The notes beneath the pieces are model-generated. The model was given only the letters and a program-made list of their open reading frames with translations. It searched no databases and was not told the DNA's origin. 41,736 nucleotides of DNA from Thermoanaerobaculaceae bacterium (GTDB lineage Bacteria; Acidobacteriota; Thermoanaerobaculia; Thermoanaerobaculales; Thermoanaerobaculaceae). Below, piece by piece: positions 30,955 through 39,189 of the stretch (its first letter is position 1; each line of letters opens with the position of its first letter). The stretch is from the NCBI GenBank assembly GCA_025456225.1, contig JALOLB010000068.1, positions 1-41,736 of the forward strand, in the 5' to 3' direction. Made by a program: the position numbers and the translations under genes.

Positions 30955-32487
30955 CTACCAGGAGCTCGCGAGCTCGCCGACCTCCGCCTGCACGGCGTCG
31001 AGGACGTCGCAGCGCTCGACCGCGGCCATCATGGCGTTGTGGTCGGGGAAGAGCGGGCGGTCGACGTCGAGGTGCTCGACCACCTTGCGGATCGCCGCCT
31101 TGGCGGCCCGGGTGCCGGCACCGGGGGTGAACTCGCGGAAGTCGAGCGCCTGCGCCGCGGCGATCAGCTCGATTCCCAGGACACCGTAGGCGTTGGTGAG
31201 GATCTGCTTGGTCTTGAGGGCGGCATTCATGCCCATCGACACGAAGTCCTCCTGGTCCGCCGCGGCCGGGATCGACTGGGTGCACGAGGGAGTCGAGAGG
31301 ATGCGCTGCTCGACGATGAGGGTGTCGGCGGTGTACTGGGAAAGCATGAGCCCGGAAAACATGCCCGCGCCCTTGGTGAGAAAGTCGGGCAGGCCCACCG
31401 ACAGCGCCGAGTTGAGAAGGCGGTTGAGCCGGCGCTCGGAGAGCACCGAGACGGTCGTGATCCCGGCCCCGATCAGGTCGAGCGGCATCGAGATCGGCGT
31501 GCCCTGGAAGTTGGCGCCGGTGAGCACCAGGTTGTCCTCGGCCACGAACACCGGGTTGTCGGCCACGGCGTTGAGCTCGATCTCGACCTGCACGCGGGCG
31601 TAGGCGAGAGCGTCGCGGACCGCGCCGATCACCTGCGGGGTCGAGCGCATCGAGTAGGCGTCCTGCACCTTGGTCTTGAGCTTGCCGGTCACCAGGTCCG
31701 AGCCGGCGATGACCTTGCGGAGGTTGCCGGCGCAGGTGATGGCGCCCCTGAAGCCGCGCAGCACGTGGAGCTTGTCCTGGTACGGCTTCATGTTGGCGAG
31801 CAGCGCCTCGAGCGACATCGCGGCGCCGATCTCGGCTTGCTTGATCCAGCGCTCTGCGTCGTACAGGATCAGGCAGGCGATGCCGGTGATGAGGTTGGAG
31901 CCGTTGATGGCGGCCAGGCCGTCGCGGGCCTGCAGCCCCGGCACCGGGATCCCCGCCAGCTCCATCGCCCGCAGGGTCGGCATCCGCTCGCCCTGGTAGA
32001 ACGCCTCGCCCTCGCCCATCAGTGAGAGCGCGAGCTGGCTCATCGGCGAGAGGTCGCCGCACGCGCCCACGGAACCCTTCTCGCACACCACCGGCGTCAC
32101 ACCCTTGTTGAGCAGATCGATGTACGTGAGGGTGATCTCGGGACGACAGCCGGAGTAGCCGCGGGCGTGCACGTTGATGCGGGAGAGGATCGCCGCGCGC
32201 ACGTGCTCGATCGGGCACGGCTGGCCGATGCCGGCCGCGTGGTTGTAGATCAGGTAGCGCTGGAACTGCTTGACCTGCTCGTCGTCGAGCACCACCTCGG
32301 AGAACTCGCCGATGCCCGTGTTGACGCCGTACATGATCTCGTGGGCGACGACCTTGCGCTCCAGCATGCCGCGGCAGAACTTGATCCGTTCCAGCGCATC
32401 CGGCGCCAGCTCGACTGGCTCGCCGAAGCGGGCCACGCGTACGACATCCTCGATCCGGAGATGGTGTCCGTCACAGGTCACGGCCAT
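30955..32487 (-). CDS. hutH: MIO-type aromatic amino acid ammonia-lyase (HutH-like) with Ala-Cys-Gly in place of Ala-Ser-Gly
   Basis: 510-residue member of the histidine/phenylalanine ammonia-lyase family, which eliminates ammonia through a self-made MIO group. Y53 in MYGVNTGIG, H83 in YNHAAGIG and N195 in INGSNLITG fall at the same positions as in Pseudomonas HutH. YSMRSTPQ and QEDFVSMGM are also recognisable. The MIO tripeptide is A142-C143-G144 (GACGDLSP): Cys where Ser is nearly invariant, confirmed by the TGC codon. Other deviations from HutH are N82 and QEDF for QEDH. No other hut genes are near, so the substrate (histidine, an aromatic amino acid, or an aminomutase reaction) is open. 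The ATG has AAGGAG upstream. Confidence 0.82.
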   Translation of the reverse strand: MAVTCDGHHLRIEDVVRVARFGEPVELAPDALERIKFCRGMLERKVVAHEIMYGVNTGIGEFSEVVLDDEQVKQFQRYLIYNHAAGIGQPCPIEHVRAAILSRINVHARGYSGCRPEITLTYIDLLNKGVTPVVCEKGSVGACGDLSPMSQLALSLMGEGEAFYQGERMPTLRAMELAGIPVPGLQARDGLAAINGSNLITGIACLILYDAERWIKQAEIGAAMSLEALLANMKPYQDKLHVLRGFRGAITCAGNLRKVIAGSDLVTGKLKTKVQDAYSMRSTPQVIGAVRDALAYARVQVEIELNAVADNPVFVAEDNLVLTGANFQGTPISMPLDLIGAGITTVSVLSERRLNRLLNSALSVGLPDFLTKGAGMFSGLMLSQYTADTLIVEQRILSTPSCTQSIPAAADQEDFVSMGMNAALKTKQILTNAYGVLGIELIAAAQALDFREFTPGAGTRAAKAAIRKVVEHLDVDRPLFPDHNAMMAAVERCDVLDAVQAEVGELASSW

Positions 32488-32541
32488 GGGGAGTCTCCTT
32501 GGGCGCGGGGCCTTGGGCGGCCCCTGGCGCGTTGTCCGCGA

Positions 32542-32547
32542 ATCATA
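32542..32547 (-). promoter_or_regulatory. Candidate -10 (TATGAT) for the ammonia-lyase gene
   Basis: The minus strand reads GGGGGTATGAT, with an expected start point near 32535, ~48 nt leader and an AAGGAG ribosome site before the ATG at 32487. Confidence 0.5.
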
Positions 32548-32573
32548 CCCCCTTCCAGGCGGGGAACCAGGGG

Positions 32574-34046
32574 TCAGCAGGTCGTGACCGGCCGGCCGGG
32601 AGGCGGGACCGGAGCGCGGGGCGCCTCGGTGTCGGGCTCGCCGCCGGGCTCCGGCGGTCCGCCTGCGACCCGGCCCGACCCGTCGAGGACCTCGCCGCCC
32701 GGAACGAGCGTGACGTCCCCGGCTTGCGGCCCGGCCAGCGAGAGCGTTCCCGCCTCGCCGTCCGCGAGGCCGAGCTGGCCGGGGGCGGCGCCGGTGAGGC
32801 GCGCCTGGATCGCGTTGATGGCGCCGAGTGCCGCCCGGCGCAGGCCGAGGTCGAGGGGGTGGTCGCCGACGACCTGGCGCAGCGGCACGACCGCGTCAAC
32901 CGTGCCCACGACGCCCAGGGCCTCCGCGGCCGCCGCGCGCACGTCGCCGGCCAGGGAGCCGAGCGCCGCCACCAGTGGGCTCGCACACGATGGATCGCCG
33001 GAGGCGCCCATCGCCCGCGCCACGGCGGCGGCAAGGCCCGCGTCAGGGGAGGTGAGATGGGCCACGACGGCCGCGCCGACCCGGGGGCTGCGACATCGGC
33101 CCAGCGCAGTAGCTGCGGCCCGGGCGACGAGAAAGCGGCCCGCCGGGGCCGCCTGGTCCAGAACCACCTCGAGCTGCTCGACTGACGGCGCCCCGCCGAG
33201 CGCCTCGAGCGCCGCCACCGCCGTCGCCTCCGGCACCCCGGGGTCGGCAGCCAGGGTCAGCAGGGTCGGGCGCCCCTCGAGCCCCAGGAACCCGCCCGCC
33301 ATGAGCCGGACGTCCGGGTCAGCGTCCTCGAGCGCGCGGCGGGCGGCCCCGGTGGCTTCGGGCCGATCGCCGTACTTCTCGATGAGGACCTCCAGGCTGC
33401 GGCGACGCACGGCGGGGTCGGCATCCCGGCCGGCGTTGGCGGCCAGCTTGCCGGGCACGCTGTGTGGCGTGGCAAGCCTCACGGCGAGATCGAGAAGCTC
33501 CTTTCCCGTACGCACGAGCACCCGGGGGTCGGGGACCGCCCGGGAGAGCTCGCGCTCGATCCGTCCGCCCTCGACGGTGATGCCCGACTCGAGCGCCTGC
33601 CGCACCGCAACTCTGGTCGGCTCGTCGAGCGTCGCGACGAGGACCTCCGGCTCCCCGTACACCGCCACCGCGGCGTCGAACACCCGATCCCCCGTCTTGA
33701 TGTCCTGCTCGCCCATGAGCTGGTTGAGCTGGGTCCCGAGGCTCTCCCGGCTCAGCGACAGATGCCAGCCGAGGCGTCTCGGGCTGCTCACGGCCATGAC
33801 CATGCGGCCCGAGCGGCCGTGGCCGCCCCTCCTCCGACTCACGGCGACGGTGAGGTCCTCGCGCTGGCCCGCGAGCTCCACCGAGAACACCCCGGCCTCG
33901 GACCTGACGTGCTCGAGCCCCAACCCGTCCGGCGCGCTGGCGGCGGTGCGCCACGCGTCGGCCAGCGCCTGGTTCCGGTACCATCGCCAGAGCATCGCCG
34001 GGGCGGCCACGACCGCCACGAGGATCAGCCCGAGCAGGGGTTCCAT
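32574..34046 (-). CDS. Membrane-anchored HEAT-repeat protein
   Basis: 490 residues. An N-terminal transmembrane helix (LLGLILVAVVAAPAMLWRW) is followed by a ~150-residue domain of unknown type (EHVRSEAGVFSVELAGQRED; SLSRESLGTQLNQLMGEQDIKTGD), then five or more Ala-rich helical HEAT-like repeats (for example ARRALEDADPDVRLMAGGFLG and VRAAAAEALGVVGTVDAVVPL). The C-terminus is a Gly/Pro-rich tail. HEAT repeats usually mediate protein binding; the partner is unknown. It is in the same direction as the ammonia-lyase gene but has its own candidate promoter. Confidence 0.75.
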   Translation of the reverse strand: MEPLLGLILVAVVAAPAMLWRWYRNQALADAWRTAASAPDGLGLEHVRSEAGVFSVELAGQREDLTVAVSRRRGGHGRSGRMVMAVSSPRRLGWHLSLSRESLGTQLNQLMGEQDIKTGDRVFDAAVAVYGEPEVLVATLDEPTRVAVRQALESGITVEGGRIERELSRAVPDPRVLVRTGKELLDLAVRLATPHSVPGKLAANAGRDADPAVRRRSLEVLIEKYGDRPEATGAARRALEDADPDVRLMAGGFLGLEGRPTLLTLAADPGVPEATAVAALEALGGAPSVEQLEVVLDQAAPAGRFLVARAAATALGRCRSPRVGAAVVAHLTSPDAGLAAAVARAMGASGDPSCASPLVAALGSLAGDVRAAAAEALGVVGTVDAVVPLRQVVGDHPLDLGLRRAALGAINAIQARLTGAAPGQLGLADGEAGTLSLAGPQAGDVTLVPGGEVLDGSGRVAGGPPEPGGEPDTEAPRAPVPPPGRPVTTC

Positions 34047-34077
34047 GGTCTTACTCCGGGTCCCCGATCACGGACCG

Positions 34078-34083
34078 AGTGTA
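34078..34083 (-). promoter_or_regulatory. Candidate extended -10 (TACACT) for the HEAT-repeat gene
   Basis: The minus strand reads TTGATACACT, 31 nt before the ATG at 34046; GGAG lies in the short leader. The rest of the 34047-34201 gap shows no gene. Confidence 0.45.
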
Positions 34084-34201
34084 TCAACCCGGGGCCCTGG
34101 GCTCGGGAGAGGGCAGGCGGAGCCCGGAGCGGGACCAGGGCGAGTCAACGGCCCTCCGGGACGCTGCCTCAGACCGCCGACCACCGTGCCGAAGTGGAAG
34201 G

Positions 34202-36349
34202 TTACTCCTTTGCCTCGAGGAGGTAGAGGTCGGCCTCGTAGCGCTCCATGACGCACAGAAAGCCGCCACCGGGACGCGGCAGGGCCTCGAAGATCCCCCA
34301 GAAACCGGCCTCCGGTGGGTGCTCGACCACGATCTCGCGCCCGGTCTCACGGCCGTCGAGGCCGACCTCCACCAGGCGCGGCCGGGAGCGCGACCCCTCC
34401 AGCACCAGCACGCTGGTGTCGCCCGGCCCGAAGATCGGCGCGGCCAGAAAGCTGTGGCGCCCCGAGAGGCGCCGGGACACGCCGGTGGTCATCTCCACGA
34501 GGTACAGACCCTCGCTTCCGGCGGTGCGGCTCGACGCCGCAACCCAGCGGCCATCCTTCGACCAGGTGGGCGGTCCGAGCTCCCCCGCGAGAAGGACCCG
34601 GGGTCCTCCGCCGCTCGCTGCCGCTGCGAGCAACCCGGACCCGGCGGCGCCCCCGTGGGCGGGGACTGTCAGGCCCTGCCCGTCGGGAGCCCAGGCCGGA
34701 CGGCCCAGCTCCCGCCCGGCCTCACCTGGAAGCACGACCAGCTCCTCGCCACCGCCGGCCGGGACCGTCACCAGCACGTCACCGCCCCGGTCGTGGCGGA
34801 TGAACGCGACGCGACGCCCGTCCGGGGAGAAGACCGGGCAGGATGCCTCGCCGGTGCTGAGGGTGCGCGCGGGGCCTCCGGCCAGGGGCAGTACTCCGAC
34901 GTGGCCGTGGCCGTGGCTGGGCTCGTTGTCGGTGAACGCGAGCCAGGCTCCCGTGGGGTCGAGGTCGATCGAGCGCAGGGTGGTCTTGGCCGCGAGTGGG
35001 CGGGGCTGGCGCCCATCGGTATCCACCGCCAGCAGGACCATCTCCTTGGACTCCTGGACGTACGCCAGCCGCCTTCCGTCGGCGGCGGCGGTCGGGTGGA
35101 AGAGGTTCCCGGCGGAGGAGGTCAGGGCCTCCCGCCGCCCACTCCCGGCATCGACTCGCCACAGCTCGGTACGACCGCCCCAGCTTGCATCGGTGAGGAG
35201 CCTCCCGGTCGTGGGCTCCCAGGCGACCGACCGCACGTACTCAGCCGCCTCGCCCACCTGCCGGGGGGTACCACCGTCGACCGGCACGAGGAGCAGCCGA
35301 CGATCGTCGGACCAGACAAGCTCCCGGCCGTCCGGCGACCAGCCCAGGGACACCACCTCGCCCTCCGCCCGGGCCACCACCTGCTCGCGTCCCGAGGCCA
35401 GCACCCGCCGCACGAGCTGCCAGGCTCCGCCGGCGTCCCTGCGGACGAACGCCAGCTCACGGCCGTCCGGCGACCAGCACCCCCAGGTCGCGTCGCTCGC
35501 GAGCACCCGCTCCTCGCCCCCGAGGCCCGGCACCAGAATCACCGACGGGGATCGGGCGGCGTCGAAGCGGCTGCAGGCGATGCTCTCGCCGTCGGGCGAG
35601 AAGTGCGGGAAGTACTCGTCGCCGGGGGTGTGGGTGAGGCGCATCGGAGCACCCCCGTGGGTTGACACCATGAAGAGGTCGAGCTGGCCCTCCTCCGGGT
35701 CGTTGGCGACGAAGGCCACGAACCGGCCGTCCGGGGCAAACGCCGGGTCCTGCTTGTGGGAGGCCGAGAAGGTGAGGCGGCGGGAGCTGGTCCGGCCGAG
35801 CCGGAGCGCCGGCTGCCGGGCGGCCGTGGCCAGCTCGAACGCCACCAGCCCGAGGACCGTCACGCCCAGCGCCGCAGCGGCGGCCCACCGCCACCAGGAG
35901 GGCAGGCGCCAGCTCGGCCACTTCGGGAAGCTCGCTGGCGCCGAGGACAGCTCCGCCACCGGCCCCGGCGTCGCCAGGGGCACCGAGACCGGCGCCCCGG
36001 AGGTCGGGGCCGGCGCCGCCATCACCGTCACCACCTCGGGCAGGAACCGGTAGCCGCGGGTGGTGACGGTCTGGATGTAGCGCGGGCTACGGGCGTCGTC
36101 GTCCAGCGCCTTGCGAAGCTTGCGCACCAGTTGCGTGAGCGCCTCCTCGTTCACGAAGCTCTCGGGCCACAGGTCGTCGGTGAGCTCCTCCTTGGTCACG
36201 AGCTGGCCGGCACGCTGGCACAGCAGCTCGAGCAGGCGGCTGACCTTGGGCTGGAGGTCGAGGCAGGCGCCGTCACGGTGGAGCCTGAGCTCGACCGGGT
36301 CGAACTCGACCTCGTCGAAGCGCAGCAGCAGGCGCGCATGCTCTCCCAT
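34202..36349 (-). CDS. Transmembrane winged-helix regulator with periplasmic beta-propeller (CadC/TolB-like)
   Basis: 715 residues from ATG 36349. The N-terminal ~110 residues are an OmpR-type winged helix (LDLQPKVSRLLELLCQRAGQLVTKEEL, then VRKLRKALDD and YIQTVTTRGYRFLPEV). A Pro/Ala linker and one transmembrane helix (~160-182) follow, then a ~520-residue beta-propeller of PD40/TolB-like blades (DPAFAPDGRFVAFVAND, FPHFSPDGESIACSRF, WSPDGRELAFVRRD). Such one-protein sensors are common in Acidobacteriota and pass a periplasmic signal directly to DNA. A longer reading frame to 36466 crosses the promoter and a heptamer array and is not used. It lies directly downstream of the surface-protein gene. 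Confidence 0.9.
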   Translation of the reverse strand: MGEHARLLLRFDEVEFDPVELRLHRDGACLDLQPKVSRLLELLCQRAGQLVTKEELTDDLWPESFVNEEALTQLVRKLRKALDDDARSPRYIQTVTTRGYRFLPEVVTVMAAPAPTSGAPVSVPLATPGPVAELSSAPASFPKWPSWRLPSWWRWAAAAALGVTVLGLVAFELATAARQPALRLGRTSSRRLTFSASHKQDPAFAPDGRFVAFVANDPEEGQLDLFMVSTHGGAPMRLTHTPGDEYFPHFSPDGESIACSRFDAARSPSVILVPGLGGEERVLASDATWGCWSPDGRELAFVRRDAGGAWQLVRRVLASGREQVVARAEGEVVSLGWSPDGRELVWSDDRRLLLVPVDGGTPRQVGEAAEYVRSVAWEPTTGRLLTDASWGGRTELWRVDAGSGRREALTSSAGNLFHPTAAADGRRLAYVQESKEMVLLAVDTDGRQPRPLAAKTTLRSIDLDPTGAWLAFTDNEPSHGHGHVGVLPLAGGPARTLSTGEASCPVFSPDGRRVAFIRHDRGGDVLVTVPAGGGEELVVLPGEAGRELGRPAWAPDGQGLTVPAHGGAAGSGLLAAAASGGGPRVLLAGELGPPTWSKDGRWVAASSRTAGSEGLYLVEMTTGVSRRLSGRHSFLAAPIFGPGDTSVLVLEGSRSRPRLVEVGLDGRETGREIVVEHPPEAGFWGIFEALPRPGGGFLCVMERYEADLYLLEAKE

Positions 36350-36369
36350 TCTGGCGGCGGTCCACCGGC

Positions 36370-36375
36370 ATTGTA
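36370..36375 (-). promoter_or_regulatory. -10 (TACAAT) for the winged-helix/propeller gene
   Basis: The minus strand reads GGCGGTACAATGCC; the ATG is 20 nt downstream, so the leader would be ~13 nt with no clear ribosome site. Confidence 0.55.
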
Positions 36376-36411
36376 CCGCCTTCGGAGACGGTCTTGCCCC
36401 ACCCGACCGCC

Positions 36412-36439
36412 AGTTGAGAGCATGGAGTTGAGAGTTGAG
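36412..36439. repeat. Heptamer array (AGTTGAG-type, 4 units)
   Basis: AGTTGAG, AGCATGG, AGTTGAG, AGTTGAG in 7-bp register, next to CCCACCCGACC (36399-36409) on one side and CCCCAACC tracts on the other. It lies between the surface-protein stop and the propeller-gene promoter. Confidence 0.88.
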
Positions 36440-36570
36440 AGTGCCCCAACCAACAAGTCGCGCCACCCGCCCGGGAGCCGACCGCGGCCTGGTGCGGACT
36501 GACTCCTCTCCGCACGTGTCGGCATCTGCGCGACGCCTCCCACCGTCGCCCTGCTTCGATGCCCCATCTC

Positions 36571-38868
36571 TCAGTGCTGTCGCAGCGGTGCGGACGCGGG
36601 CTCCGGCACGCTGCCGATTCCCTCATCCGCACAAGCGCCGTAGAGCTCGGGGTGGAGGTAGCGCCCGCGGTCCGCCTCCGGCTTGTCCTCCTCGACGACG
36701 ATGCGGTGCGCCTCGGCCCAGGGGTCCTTGCGGATGCCCGTCACCTGCCACGACACCTTCACGCCGGCGAGGTTGGTGCGGATGACGAACCGGTTTTCTA
36801 CGACCTCCTCCTCCACGATGGCCTGGGCGAAGCGGCCGATCACCGTGAGCTGGTAGCGGAAGTCGCGGTTGAGGGTCTCGAAGTACGCGGGGAGCTCCAC
36901 CACCGCCCGCCCGTCCGCGTCGGTCACGACGTTGCCGTTGTAGACGTTCATCATGTCCGGCGACTCCACGAAGGAGTGCGCCAGGTACCTGTTCGCGGGG
37001 TCCTGCGGGTGGTCGATCCTGAACGACCCGCCGCCCTTCGAGAGCGTCCCCGTGACCTGGACGTTGCCCTGGAAGAACCCCGCATCTCCGGAGCCCCAGG
37101 CGGCACCGTAGATCCCAACGCCCGAGCTCGTCGAGCCGTGCACCGCGTGGCTCGAACCGGATGCGCCGTACACGCCCCAGCCGCTGCCGGTGTGCTCGCC
37201 CCAGACGCCGACGCCCTGCGCCCCCTCGTTCGTCCCGAGCACGCCGGCCGACCCGTCGGCGCCTGTCTGCGCGACGCCGACGACGCCCGCATTCGAGACA
37301 CCGAGGATTCCGTACGCCCCGGCTGCGTGACCGTGGACACCGCCTCCGTTGGTGCCGAGCTGTCCGTAGTGCCCGGTGGGCACGTGCATCCCGGTGACGC
37401 CATATCCAGTGTCTACCTCGCTCTTGCCATACACCCCCGAGGAGCCGGAGCCGGACGTCTGCCCGTGCAGCGCGGCGCCCCCCCCCGCTTCACTCGAATC
37501 GGCGAAGACCGCGGTGTGGTCCGAGTAGATGGCGAATGCCGTCGAGCCGTTGTGGGTGCCCAGGAACGGCAGGGTCAGCCCGGCGGGCGGCGCGACCCAC
37601 AAGAAGCTGCCACCGTTGAAGGAGGGAACGTCGCCGGTGCGCGGCGGGTTGCCGGCCCCCAGGTGAGCCGGCAGAACGGCCGCGGTTGCCAGCTCCCCCG
37701 AGCCAACGGACTCGGGCGCCAGCATCATGTGGGTGATCCCGTTGTTGGCCACCGCGAGCGTCACGTCACCGCTCGTGCCGCCCCCCGTGAGGCCGCCGCC
37801 GGCCGCCACCCCGGTGATGTCTCCACCTCCGCCTCCCGGCGTCGCCGCGATGGTCAGCGTCTGCCCCGACGGCGTGATGCTCACATTCGACCCCGCCGCG
37901 AGCGTCACCGCGTCCTTCAACCCGTTCAGCGACTTCACCACCTGCCCTGACGCGATGTGCCCGGCGCTCACGCCGCCGTCCGCGATCCCCAGTGGCGACG
38001 ATGACGCGCCCGTCCCGTCCAGGGTGCCGTCGTGGCGCACCTCGCTCAGGCCGCCGCCGCTGCTGTTCTCCGCCAGCAGGCTGTCCCGGAACGCCATCTC
38101 GAAGGTCGCCGGGTCCTGGGAGCCGTTCGCCACCGACGACCCGAAGGCGATCATCTTCCCCGTCCCCGAGAGCACCTCCACGGTCAGGCGTGCATTCTGG
38201 GTCGACAGGCTGGGGAACTCGTCCTTCAGACCCTTCTGCAGTTGCTCCCACTGCCGCAGGGCGTAGGTCTTCGACCCCTGCGGCGTCCCCATCGCGTCCT
38301 TCACGGTCACCTTCACCTGACACGTGCCGGTGCCGGTGGTCTCGACGAAGCCGTAGTTGTACCGGAACGTCGAGCTCGCCGCCGGCAGGGTGCCGTACGC
38401 CCCCACGAGCTCGGTCGTCTGCCCGGCGCCGATCGCGAACGAGGCCGGGGTGCCGGCGAAGTACTGCCCCACCGAGTCGTCGAGGTCCCCGGACTGGGAG
38501 TAGATGCGCGACCCGACCACGACCTTGACGTTCGAGGTGACGCGCAGCGCCCCGAAGGTCTCCCGGGCGAACATGAGCTGCACGGCGTTCTCGTACTTCT
38601 TCGTGTCCCCTGACGGGATGGTGTCGGTGTAGGTCAACGGCGTCAGGTTGGCCTGCCGCTCGAGCAGGTACACGGTGATGTTGGCCGGCGTGGCGTTGGG
38701 GTTGTGCACCCACACGGTGGTGTACCAGACGGCCGGCGCCACGCCCGGCTTCGCCCCCACCGACGGCAGGAAGACGTCCGTGCCGGAAAACCCCGCCAAT
38801 GCGGGCACGGCGGCCAGGACCGCCAACGAGATGACCAGGACACGCGCAATGGTCCGACAACGTTCCAT
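36571..38868 (-). CDS. Large secreted surface protein with tail-fibre-like glycine-rich repeats
   Basis: 765 residues with a signal peptide (VLVISLAVLAAVPALA). An N-terminal beta-sandwich-like region contains WYTTVWVHNPNATPANITVYLLERQ. A middle region resembles phage tail-fibre shafts (ITGVAAGGGLTGGGTSGDVTL). A long series of short GVYGxS/GVxGxS-type repeats (YGVTGMHVPTGHYGQLG, AYGILGVSNAGVVGV) follows, then a compact C-terminal domain (FRIDHPQDPANRYLAHSFVES; DFRYQLTVIGRFAQAIVEEEV). The layout suggests a fibrous, probably multimeric cell-surface or released protein. The ATG is preceded by AAGGAGAG. 11-bp direct repeats upstream may be an operator. It could be a substrate of the secretion system in this window, which is inference only. 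Confidence 0.78.
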   Translation of the reverse strand: MERCRTIARVLVISLAVLAAVPALAGFSGTDVFLPSVGAKPGVAPAVWYTTVWVHNPNATPANITVYLLERQANLTPLTYTDTIPSGDTKKYENAVQLMFARETFGALRVTSNVKVVVGSRIYSQSGDLDDSVGQYFAGTPASFAIGAGQTTELVGAYGTLPAASSTFRYNYGFVETTGTGTCQVKVTVKDAMGTPQGSKTYALRQWEQLQKGLKDEFPSLSTQNARLTVEVLSGTGKMIAFGSSVANGSQDPATFEMAFRDSLLAENSSGGGLSEVRHDGTLDGTGASSSPLGIADGGVSAGHIASGQVVKSLNGLKDAVTLAAGSNVSITPSGQTLTIAATPGGGGGDITGVAAGGGLTGGGTSGDVTLAVANNGITHMMLAPESVGSGELATAAVLPAHLGAGNPPRTGDVPSFNGGSFLWVAPPAGLTLPFLGTHNGSTAFAIYSDHTAVFADSSEAGGGAALHGQTSGSGSSGVYGKSEVDTGYGVTGMHVPTGHYGQLGTNGGGVHGHAAGAYGILGVSNAGVVGVAQTGADGSAGVLGTNEGAQGVGVWGEHTGSGWGVYGASGSSHAVHGSTSSGVGIYGAAWGSGDAGFFQGNVQVTGTLSKGGGSFRIDHPQDPANRYLAHSFVESPDMMNVYNGNVVTDADGRAVVELPAYFETLNRDFRYQLTVIGRFAQAIVEEEVVENRFVIRTNLAGVKVSWQVTGIRKDPWAEAHRIVVEEDKPEADRGRYLHPELYGACADEGIGSVPEPASAPLRQH

Positions 38869-38942
38869 GCTGCTCTCCTTTCCATGGCATCGCTGCCTGT
38901 TGCTGTTCTTGAACCCAAGATGGGTCTTGTCGGCGTCGCGCG

Positions 38943-38980
38943 CATGACCCCGAGGTGACCCCGCGGTGACCGGGAGGTGA
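38943..38980. promoter_or_regulatory. 11-bp direct repeats, candidate OmpR/PhoB-type operator
   Basis: GGTGA recurs at 38954, 38965 and 38976, exactly 11 bp apart, with a weaker fourth site (CATGA) at 38943. On the minus strand the units read TCACCTCCCGG, TCACCGCGGGG, TCACCTCGGGG. They lie 75-112 bp before the surface-protein ATG. 11-bp direct repeats are the usual layout of winged-helix (PhoB/OmpR) operators, and a winged-helix sensor is encoded directly downstream of that gene. Confidence 0.55.
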
Positions 38981-39000
38981 ACCCGTCCCTTTGAGTCAGG

Positions 39001-39134
39001 CTCAAGGCTTCAGGCTCAAGGCTCAAGCCCCCCCACACTCCCCTGACGCGGCCCTCCTTGGTGTGGGTGGGCGGGGGACCTGGAGCCTTGAGCCTGTAGC
39101 CTGAAGCCTGGGTGGGTGGGAGGGGGGTGGTGGG
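39001..39134. repeat. Inverted pair of CTCAAGG heptamer arrays plus G-quadruplex motif
   Basis: Left arm: CTCAAGG, CTTCAGG, CTCAAGG, CTCAAGC (39001-39028). Right arm: GAGCCTT, GAGCCTG, TAGCCTG, AAGCCTG (39083-39110), the reverse-complement family. Immediately after, at 39110-39134, GGGTGGGTGGGAGGGGGG fits a strict G-quadruplex pattern. The 38869-39189 gap holds this element, the 11-bp repeats and presumably divergent promoters; no extra gene is seen. Confidence 0.9.
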
Positions 39135-39189
39135 CTATGGGACGAGAATGGCGTCAGATGCGTCGAGCTTGCCAGGGGAGGGGGGACTG

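Noticed and set aside
36559-37950. 463-codon plus-strand frame opposite the surface-protein gene
   Set aside because: It has no recognisable motif, and its His/Arg/Val bias is typical of the antisense of a GC-rich gene. The minus-strand product has a signal peptide and clear domains.
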